A stretch of 64,000 bases of DNA, from positions 1 through 64,000 of the forward strand of contig NZ_AGSX01000070.1 in NCBI RefSeq assembly GCF_000235745.1. Direction: 5' to 3'. The position numbers were made by a program, and so were the translations under genes. The stretch is from Stutzerimonas stutzeri SDM-LAC. GTDB lineage: Bacteria; Pseudomonadota; Gammaproteobacteria; Pseudomonadales; Pseudomonadaceae. Each line of letters starts with the position of its first letter. The stretch's first letter is position 1. Shown in pieces: positions 55,114 through 64,000 of this stretch. The notes below the pieces were generated by a model. The model did no database searches. It was given only the letters and a program-made list of their open reading frames with translations, and was not told the origin of the DNA.

Positions 55114-56421
55114 ATGAAGTTATTCAGAACAAAGCGTAAACGGCCTGAGGTGGTGGAGATCCCCACCAAACGTCGTCTGCATGTCGGCCATTTGGAACTC
55201 GGGATGTACATCTGCGAGTTGGATCGGCCGTGGCGGCAAACGGACTTCCTGTTCCAAGGCTTCCCCTTGCTTAAGCTCGAGCACATCCAGGCGGTGCGCG
55301 AACGTTGTGACTACGTGTTCGTTGACGACACTCGCCGCGTGCTGATCGATCAGGGGCAGATGATTGTGCCTTCGGCGACGCCGCTGCGCGTGACGCGCAC
55401 GATGGCCCGTATTCCGCTCTCGCTTGAAGTGGAGGAAGCGCGCCGAGCCTACATCAGCAGTACGCTGGTTCTGGATCAGGTTCTGTTGGACGTCCAGCAG
55501 GGCCGGGCGATTGATACCAAGGCTTGTCAGGCATTGGTTAAGCGAAACCTCGAAAGCATGCTTCGTAACGAAAGCGCCATGCTCTGGTTGACGCGCCTGA
55601 AGACTCAGGATCTGTATACGAGCCTGCATTGCCTTTCTGTATCCATCCTGGCAATGGGGTTTGGAACGCACCTCGGGTTGGCCGACGACAAGATCGAGCT
55701 ATTGGGCATCGCCGGGCTTCTGCATGACGTGGGCAAGATGAAGATCGATCCGGCGATCCTGAACAAGCCGGGCAAACTGACCGAGGAGGAGTTCCAGCAC
55801 GTCAAGCTGCACCCGACGTTTGGTTTTCAAGCCCTGTGCAGCCAGGAAGACATTCCTGCCGCCGCGGTTCAGGCAGCGCATGGCCATCATGAGCGGTTGG
55901 ATGGCAAGGGGTATCCGCAGGGGCTCGACCAGTACCAGATCCCGTTCGCGACTCGGGTGATCACTATCGTCGACGCCTTCGATGCAATTACCAGCCACCG
56001 TGCCTATGACGATGCACGCCCGATCCAGGCAGCGTACGACGTGTTGCGCAGCAGCGCCGGGCAGCAGTTCGACGAAGCGCTAGTTCATGAATTCATCCGC
56101 TGGCTCGGCGTGTTTCCGGTAGGAACATTGGTGGAGCTGCACACGGGAGAGGTCGGGTTGGTGCTGGAGAAGCATGTACAACTGCACCTTAGGCCGAAGG
56201 TGGTGGTGTTACGTGATGCGAACAAGAGACCTTGTGAGCCTCGTTATCTGGACCTGTCCCAGCTGACAGTCGATGCCGATGGAACGCCTTACAGGATCAG
56301 CAGCGGAATTCCGGACGGCTCCTACGGCCTGTTCATTGCTGACCCGCAATTGCAGACAATCCTGCATCCCGAATTGCTTGCTGTCTTCGAGCTCGAACCG
56401 GAGTCGGTCGACGACTGTTAG
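55114..56421 (+). CDS. HD-GYP domain c-di-GMP phosphodiesterase with DUF3391 N-terminus
   Basis: A 435-residue protein. The N-terminal part (about 15-140) looks like DUF3391. The HD-GYP domain (about 155-335) has His204-Asp205 in LLHDVGKMKID, the downstream HGHHERLDGKG and the GYP triplet at 266-268, so it should hydrolyse c-di-GMP. The layout matches PA4108-type enzymes of P. aeruginosa. It stands alone after tRNA-Ser. It could influence motility through FleQ and other c-di-GMP readers (inference). Confidence 0.88.
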   Translation: MKLFRTKRKRPEVVEIPTKRRLHVGHLELGMYICELDRPWRQTDFLFQGFPLLKLEHIQAVRERCDYVFVDDTRRVLIDQGQMIVPSATPLRVTRTMARIPLSLEVEEARRAYISSTLVLDQVLLDVQQGRAIDTKACQALVKRNLESMLRNESAMLWLTRLKTQDLYTSLHCLSVSILAMGFGTHLGLADDKIELLGIAGLLHDVGKMKIDPAILNKPGKLTEEEFQHVKLHPTFGFQALCSQEDIPAAAVQAAHGHHERLDGKGYPQGLDQYQIPFATRVITIVDAFDAITSHRAYDDARPIQAAYDVLRSSAGQQFDEALVHEFIRWLGVFPVGTLVELHTGEVGLVLEKHVQLHLRPKVVVLRDANKRPCEPRYLDLSQLTVDADGTPYRISSGIPDGSYGLFIADPQLQTILHPELLAVFELEPESVDDC

Positions 56422-56544
56422 CTTTTCCCCTTTGCTGCCAGTCGACTGCCAGCCGCGAACCATGACTTATCGGTCAGTCACGATGCTTTACCTCTCGGGT
56501 TCTGCTGAGTAACGTCTGCGGACTTTTAACAAGGAATATTCGTC

Positions 56545-57240
56545 ATGAGTGATCTGGTTTCCTACGAAATCGAAGACGGCATCGCCACGCTGACGCTGAA
56601 TAACGGCAAGGTCAATGCACTGTCTCCGGCGATGCTCGACGCGCTCAACGCGGCTTTCGACCGCGCCGAGCAGGACCGCGCCGTAGTGATCCTTACTGGG
56701 CAGCCGGGCATTCTCTCCGGTGGCTATGATCTCAAGGTCATGACCTCGGGGCCGGAAAACGCCATTTCGCTGGTGACCACGGGCTCGAAGTTCACGCTGC
56801 GAATGCTGGCTCATCCTTTCCCGATCGTCGCCGCCTGTCCGGGACATGCGATTGCCAAAGGCGCCTTCCTGCTGCTCTCGTCGGATTACCGCATCGGTGT
56901 CGAGGGCGCGTTCAATATCGGTCTCAATGAAGTTCAGATCGGTATGACCATGCACCATTCGGGTATCGAACTGGCTCGTGATCGTCTGACCAAGCCGGCA
57001 TTTCAGCGCTCGGTAATCAATGGCGAAATCTTCGATCCTCAGGCTGCAGTCGACGCGGGTTTCCTCGACAAGATCGTCCCGGCGGACGAGCTGATGGATA
57101 CCGCCAAAGCGGCGGCGGCCCAGTTGAAGAAGATCAACATGACTGCGCACAAGAACACCAAGCTCAAGGCACGCAAGGCCTTGCTCGAAACCTTGGAGCG
57201 GGCTATTGAGCTCGATCAGCAGCATTCGATCGTGCCCTGA
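56545..57240 (+). CDS. Crotonase-like (enoyl-CoA hydratase/isomerase family) protein
   Basis: A 231-residue crotonase fold protein (MSDLVSYEIEDGIATLTLNN). The oxyanion-hole block is ILSGGYDLKVM. At the position of the first catalytic Glu of enoyl-CoA hydratases the sequence is AIAKGAFLLLSSDYR, with no Glu; a Glu is kept at the second site (GLNEVQIGM). Hydratase activity is therefore doubtful and another CoA-ester reaction is likely. AAGGAA precedes the ATG and a terminator follows. Confidence 0.82.
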   Translation: MSDLVSYEIEDGIATLTLNNGKVNALSPAMLDALNAAFDRAEQDRAVVILTGQPGILSGGYDLKVMTSGPENAISLVTTGSKFTLRMLAHPFPIVAACPGHAIAKGAFLLLSSDYRIGVEGAFNIGLNEVQIGMTMHHSGIELARDRLTKPAFQRSVINGEIFDPQAAVDAGFLDKIVPADELMDTAKAAAAQLKKINMTAHKNTKLKARKALLETLERAIELDQQHSIVP

Positions 57241-57286
57241 AGAGAATTTTCGCCGGACCGCCCATTGCTGGCGGGCCTGCGTTTAA

Positions 57287-58579
<1,293 letters not shown>

Positions 58580-58597
58580 GGCATGACTCCTGAAACC

Positions 58598-58629
58598 GGC
58601 AGGGCCGTTATCTGCGCTGCCTCTTTTTC
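58598..58629 (+). terminator. Possible weak terminator after aruC
   Basis: GGCAG (58598-58602) can pair with CTGCC (58617-58621) across a 14-nt loop, followed by TCTTTTT. The stem is short, so read-through into the next gene is likely. Confidence 0.3.
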
Positions 58630-58647
58630 CTTACCGAGGTTCCGACC

Positions 58648-58935
58648 ATGAGCGACAGCCTGCAATTGATCCTTGAAGACGTAGACGGCACCCAGTTGGA
58701 GACGTCCTGCACCCGTTTCGCGGTGATGTGGCAGGGGCGGGAGGTCTGGATTCAGCAAGTCGGCAACAATCAGTTGATGATCGGTGTCGACGTGGAAGAC
58801 GGCGACACCGAGTATGCCAATCTGCTGCTGCGACCGCTGGCGACCAATCTGGTCAGCCTTGAGCTGGAAATGGAACCGGTCGAATCCGCTGACGACGATC
58901 ATGTGCATGGACCGGACTGCAACCACGACCACTGA
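58648..58935 (+). CDS. Hypothetical protein with His-rich C-terminus
   Basis: A 95-residue acidic protein (MSDSLQLILEDVDGTQLE) with a beta-rich look and the tail DDDHVHGPDCNHDH, which holds four His and one Cys and could bind a metal ion. A similar small gene lies beside the aru/ast cluster in Pseudomonas as I recall. It is 11 bp before astE and probably co-transcribed. Function unknown. Confidence 0.75.
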   Translation: MSDSLQLILEDVDGTQLETSCTRFAVMWQGREVWIQQVGNNQLMIGVDVEDGDTEYANLLLRPLATNLVSLELEMEPVESADDDHVHGPDCNHDH

Positions 58936-58946
58936 CGGGCCTCGAC

Positions 58947-59939
58947 ATGCTGGCGCTGGGCCGACTGCTGGAGTTGACGCTTGCCTGTCGAGTGCCGGCT
59001 GAGCGCGAGCAGTTCACCGCTGAGGGCGCCCGGCTGCGGTGGCTGGGCGAGGGCGCCTTGGAAGTCACGCCTGCGGGCGGCCAGGATTCAGGGCTCGATC
59101 TGGTGCTGTCGGCGGGCGTTCATGGCTGCGAAGTCATCCCGATTGAACTGCTTGATCGCTTGATACAGGCGGTCGCGTGTAACGAGATCCGCCCGCGTGC
59201 GCGGCTATTGCTGTTGTTCTGCAATCCACCCGCTATGCGCCAGTGCATGCGCCGGATCGGCCAGGATCTGAACCGGCTGTTCTGCAGCAAGCACGCAGCA
59301 AGCGAGCCAAGCGACGAGACACGCCGCGCCGCGCAGCTGGAGGTGTGGGTGGCGGCGTTTTTCCAGGAACCTGGCCGGCGGCGCTGGCATTACGACCTGC
59401 ACTCGGCGATGCGTGAATCGATGCTGCCGCAGTTCGCCGTCTGTCCGTGGGTCGACGGGCGCGAAGTCTCCACGCAAAGCTTGATACGTCTGCAGCACGC
59501 TGGGGTTGATGCGGTGCTGGTGCAGGAGAAACCCTCCGGAACCTTCAGTGCGCATACAGCGACTCGGCATGGTGCCGAGGCCTTTACGCTGGAGATGGCG
59601 GAGACGCACAACGGTGTCTGGCCTGATTGCCTAGATCAGTTTCTCCAGGCCGTACGGGACTGGATCGAAGCATCTGAGCCTGCCCAGCCAAACCCGACGC
59701 TACGACCGTTGCAGAAGTTTCGGTTGGCGCGCGAGATCATCAAGCGCAGCGAGAAGTTCGTCTTGCGCCTGCCGGCAGATATCGAGAATTTCACTCCGCT
59801 GCCGCTTGGCAGCTTGCTTGCTGAAGATGACGGCTGCGTCCGTTGGGTAGTAGAAGAGCAGCATGCGCGGATACTGTTCCCGATTGCGGACGTTGCGATT
59901 GGTGAGCGTGCCGGGTTAATCGTCGTGCCCCGTGACTGA
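58947..59939 (+). CDS. astE: Succinylglutamate desuccinylase
   Basis: AstE (330 residues) performs the last step of the arginine succinyltransferase pathway, splitting N-succinylglutamate to succinate and glutamate. Zinc ligands are His59 and Glu62 in GVHGCEV and His152 in HYDLHSAMRES; Glu216 in AFTLEMAET is the likely catalytic base. The Cys after HG replaces the Asn more usual in this motif. The other pathway genes are not beside it. Confidence 0.9.
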   Translation: MLALGRLLELTLACRVPAEREQFTAEGARLRWLGEGALEVTPAGGQDSGLDLVLSAGVHGCEVIPIELLDRLIQAVACNEIRPRARLLLLFCNPPAMRQCMRRIGQDLNRLFCSKHAASEPSDETRRAAQLEVWVAAFFQEPGRRRWHYDLHSAMRESMLPQFAVCPWVDGREVSTQSLIRLQHAGVDAVLVQEKPSGTFSAHTATRHGAEAFTLEMAETHNGVWPDCLDQFLQAVRDWIEASEPAQPNPTLRPLQKFRLAREIIKRSEKFVLRLPADIENFTPLPLGSLLAEDDGCVRWVVEEQHARILFPIADVAIGERAGLIVVPRD

Positions 59940-60139
59940 GCTGCGATCAGTTTTGATCTGTTGGTGGCATGCTTGCCCCAGGCGAAGCGCTGGGGTCTGA
60001 AAGCCGGAACGCCGCCAGCCGCCGGGCGCGCGAGCCTTTATTCCCAACGGCTCGGGGCCGGTTCTGCTTTTGTCTTGGTCGAGCGCGCCTTCCACGTTAG
60101 CGAGTTTGGAGCGGTTATCGCGGCGAGGCAGGCGTCGGG
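59940..60139. other. Intergenic region between astE and the DUF2892 gene
   Basis: A 200-bp gap between converging genes. CCCCAG (59976-59981) and CTGGGG (59990-59995) form a 6-bp hairpin without a T tract, perhaps the 3' structure of the astE transcript. Nothing else recognised. Confidence 0.4.
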
Positions 60140-60502
60140 TTAAACGCCTGTCCGTGGATTGTCGAGCGAGTCGTTACCGGTCACCGTTGCGGTGCCGGTG
60201 GCAGCCTGTGCATTGGTTCTCAGGCGCACGTCATCGGCCTCGCTGCGTTCGAGCGGCATGCTTCGCGAGTTTCCCTCGGCCATTCCGGCCTGTTCGTTCA
60301 CCTCGCTGAGCATGCGCTTGGCTTCGCACTGACCGGAAATGCCCCGCGCCAAGGCCGCTCCGCCTACGGCTAGCTGCAGGACGCCACCCAAGCCGCCGCG
60401 CCCAAGGCCTTTGCCGAGGAAGTACAGGCCGCCGATGATCGATGCAGCGCGCTCCCAGCCGTGCACGTTCTGTGAGGCATGGTTTGAGGATGTCCTGAAC
60501 AT
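60140..60502 (-). CDS. DUF2892 family small membrane protein
   Basis: A 120-residue protein with NVHGWERAASIIGGLYFLGKG and a Gly-rich helix pair (about 18-55), like the YgaP-type transmembrane domain (DUF2892). The C-terminal half is hydrophilic. GGAG lies 8 nt before the ATG. Function unknown; membrane location is inferred. Confidence 0.72.
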   Translation of the reverse strand: MFRTSSNHASQNVHGWERAASIIGGLYFLGKGLGRGGLGGVLQLAVGGAALARGISGQCEAKRMLSEVNEQAGMAEGNSRSMPLERSEADDVRLRTNAQAATGTATVTGNDSLDNPRTGV

Positions 60503-60624
60503 GGGTAATCACTCCGAATTGATGGTGTGATAAGTGACCCCGTCGCTCCGGCGCTGTTCCTACCGTGGGTCGGCGAACCTGAGCGCAGGCAGCGGAACCA
60601 CGGCACGCTTTGGGCCTGGATTTT

Positions 60625-62658
60625 CTAGCGAGGCGTCATGCCGAATACCTTGAGCAGGAAGGCGTATTCCAGCGCGACATCCTTCAGCGCCTGGTAGCGC
60701 CCGCTCATGCCTCCATGCCCAGCGCCAAACTCTGTTTTCAGCAGCAGCAGGTTGTCATCGGTCTTGTGCGCGCGCAGTTTGGCTACCCACTTCGCCGCTT
60801 CCCAGTACTGCACGCGGCTGTCGTTATAGCCGGCCACCGCGAGAATGGCCGGGTAGGGCTGGCTGCGCACGTTTTCGTAGGGCGCGTAGGTCTTGATGCG
60901 TTCATGCACCTCAGGCTGATTCGGGTCGCCCCATTCGTCGTATTCGGTGACCGTCAGTGGCAGATCAGCGTTGAGCATGGTGTTCAGCACATCGACGAAG
61001 GGCACTTCGGCGATAGCCGCACCAAACAGCTCGGGACGCAGGTTTAGCACGGCGCCGATCAGCAGGCCGCCGGCGCTGCCACCGCTGATAGCAAGTCGAC
61101 TCGGTTCGGTATAGCCGTCGGCAATCAATTTTTCGGCGCAGGCAATGAAATCGTTGAAGGTATTTGGTTTGTGCTCCAGTTTGCCGGCGCGGTACCAGGC
61201 TTCGCCGAGATCACCGCCGCCGCGCACATGGGCGATTGCGAAGATGAAGCCGCGGTCGAGCAACGACAACCGGGCATGGGAAAACCAGGGGTCCAGACTG
61301 TGACCGTAGGCGCCATAGCCATACAGATACAGCGGAGCGGGTTTGCCGAAACTCTTGCGGCGACCGACCAGGCTGACCGGTATTTGCGTGCCGTCCGCCG
61401 CGGTTGCCCATATGCGCCTGCTCTCGTAGGCATCGGCATCGAACGGGCCTTCGACCGGCGTCTCCTTGAGCACCTGCTGCTCGCCGTTGGCCAGGTCCAG
61501 CTGGCGAATTTGCGCAGGGCGGTTCAGCGCCTCGTAACGCAGCCGGATCACCGGGCTGTCGAACTCAAGCGAGTTGTGTACGTGCAGGCTGTAGGCCGCA
61601 TCCGGCAACTGTACGCGGTAATGAAACCCTGCCGCGGGGCGGACCTCTATAATTGGCAGCCCCGCTTCTCGCAGGCTCAAGGTGATCGCGCCTGAGTTCA
61701 GGCTGACATACTCGAGCATCACCGAATCGCGATGCTCGATCAGTCCCTGCCAGTGTTCACGTTGTGGTGCGCGCTCCGGTGCATGGTACAGCGCGAAGTT
61801 GATACCCGCCTGGTTGCTGCGAATCAGCCAGCGCCATTCGCCGTCGAGCACGCCATGGTCTGGGTAGTACTCATGATCTTCCTGACGCGGAGCGAGACAC
61901 ACCCAGTCGCCTTCGGGCTCATCCGCTGACAGCACCCAGGCTTCGCTGGTGGTTTTGCTGTTGGAGAGGATTACGAGCTGCCGCTCGGAGCTTGCGCGGT
62001 AGCAGTGCACGAAATAGCGTCCGTCCGGGTCGTGGTAGACCTCGGTGCGCTCGTTGTTGTCCAGCCGATGACGGTAAATTTTGTGGGGGCGGTGGGTGTC
62101 GTCCAGCTCACCGAAGAACAGGGTTTGGTTATCGTTGGCCCAGGTCATGCTGCCGTCGCAGTCTTCGAAGGGCAGTGCAGTCACTTCGCCGCTGCACAAA
62201 TCCTTGACGAACAGCTGGTAGATCTCGTCGCCCTGGGTGTCGAGGCTGTACGCCAGCTTGCTGTGGTCCTGGCTGACGCTGAATGCACCCAGCGACAGGA
62301 AGCCTCCCGCCGCCAGCTCGTTGGGGTCGAGCAAGAGTTGCTCGCTACCTTCATCCACGGCGAACGAGCCCTCGGCCGGGCGCGCGCAGCGGTAGTGGCG
62401 CGGATACTCATCGCCAGCCGTGGTGCGCTGGTAATAGAGCCATGGTCCCCAGGGGGAGGGCAGCGAAAGGTCGGTCTCACGAATGCGGCCTTTGATTTCG
62501 AGAAACAGTGACTCGCGCAGTTGGGCTTGGTCAGTCAGCTGTTCTTCCAGATAGGCATTTTCTGCCCTCAGATAATCGAGCACCTCGGGTGCGTCGCGAT
62601 TCTCCAGCCACTTGTATGGGTCCTGGCCTGTATCGACGCGGGAAATGGGGGCAGACAT
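60625..62658 (-). CDS. ptrB: Oligopeptidase B (S9A prolyl oligopeptidase family)
   Basis: A 677-residue serine peptidase that cuts small peptides after basic residues. The N-terminal beta-propeller (about 70-400) is followed by an alpha/beta-hydrolase domain with the nucleophile in ISGGSAGGLL, an Asp in AGYNDSRVQYWEA and the His in GAGHGGMSGR. The start at 62658 (MSAPISRVDTGQDPYKW) has AGGAG 7 nt upstream; the frame is open further but is not family-like. Confidence 0.93.
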   Translation of the reverse strand: MSAPISRVDTGQDPYKWLENRDAPEVLDYLRAENAYLEEQLTDQAQLRESLFLEIKGRIRETDLSLPSPWGPWLYYQRTTAGDEYPRHYRCARPAEGSFAVDEGSEQLLLDPNELAAGGFLSLGAFSVSQDHSKLAYSLDTQGDEIYQLFVKDLCSGEVTALPFEDCDGSMTWANDNQTLFFGELDDTHRPHKIYRHRLDNNERTEVYHDPDGRYFVHCYRASSERQLVILSNSKTTSEAWVLSADEPEGDWVCLAPRQEDHEYYPDHGVLDGEWRWLIRSNQAGINFALYHAPERAPQREHWQGLIEHRDSVMLEYVSLNSGAITLSLREAGLPIIEVRPAAGFHYRVQLPDAAYSLHVHNSLEFDSPVIRLRYEALNRPAQIRQLDLANGEQQVLKETPVEGPFDADAYESRRIWATAADGTQIPVSLVGRRKSFGKPAPLYLYGYGAYGHSLDPWFSHARLSLLDRGFIFAIAHVRGGGDLGEAWYRAGKLEHKPNTFNDFIACAEKLIADGYTEPSRLAISGGSAGGLLIGAVLNLRPELFGAAIAEVPFVDVLNTMLNADLPLTVTEYDEWGDPNQPEVHERIKTYAPYENVRSQPYPAILAVAGYNDSRVQYWEAAKWVAKLRAHKTDDNLLLLKTEFGAGHGGMSGRYQALKDVALEYAFLLKVFGMTPR

Positions 62659-64000
<1,342 letters not shown>

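Overview
The window looks like the chromosome of a polarly flagellated gammaproteobacterium of the Pseudomonas/Stutzerimonas (P. stutzeri) group. GC is high, the flagellar genes are of Pseudomonas type (FleQ, FleN, FlhF, FleS/FleR, MotC/MotD, HptB-HsbR-HsbA), and CheY, FliF, FlhA and IhfB closely resemble my memory of the P. aeruginosa proteins. The species is inferred from this resemblance; no search was run.

Layout. (1) 1-1267: a REP-like inverted repeat and a BenE-type transporter. (2) 1500-16909: flagellar basal body and export apparatus, fliEFGHIJ, then hsbA-hsbR-hptB, fliK and fliLMNOPQR-flhB. (3) 17190-17711: a reversed sodC lies between flhB and flhA. (4) 17841-32718: flhA-flhF-fleN-fliA, cheY-cheZ-cheA-cheB, motC-motD, a ParA-like and a CheW-like polar chemotaxis pair, cheW, a DUF2802 gene and a secreted rhodanese. 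(5) 32699-34542, minus strand: a short protein resembling the FlhB C-terminal domain, coupled to a FliK-like protein. (6) 34669-41706: the complete cytochrome c maturation operon ccmABCDEFGHI. (7) 41730-47176: a lipoprotein, a FliT-like gene and the regulators fleQ and fleS-fleR. (8) 47244-54884: tpm, a DUF2959 remnant, ihfB, a CoA transferase, acsA, an MscS channel, a rhodanese, a 31-residue membrane peptide and tRNA-Ser(GGA). (9) 55114-64000: an HD-GYP protein, a crotonase-like protein, aruC, a His-rich small protein, astE, a DUF2892 protein, oligopeptidase B and the 5' part of fadB.

Regulation can be read directly. Sites fitting the sigma-54 -24/-12 consensus precede fliE (exact match), fliK, fliL, flhA and fleS. 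They fit the FleQ/RpoN early and middle tiers of the Pseudomonas flagellar cascade, and they show that the longest reading frames of fliK and flhA start too far upstream. Sites fitting the sigma-28 (FliA) consensus precede fliT (TAAA-N15-GCCGATAG), cheA (inside the cheZ end) and the CheW-like gene. A GTCA-N6-TGAC element upstream of fleQ fits the FleQ box.

No CRISPR array, insertion sequence, phage or obvious defence system was seen, and I do not find a wholly new system. The items that most deserve follow-up are small or architectural: mini-ORFs at three flagellar/chemotaxis junctions, a triple 21-residue repeat in the CheA linker, the FlhB-C/FliK-like pair, a 31-residue membrane peptide, and signs of rearrangement (displaced fleQSR, ihfB and astE, sodC inside the flh region, a DUF2959 fragment).
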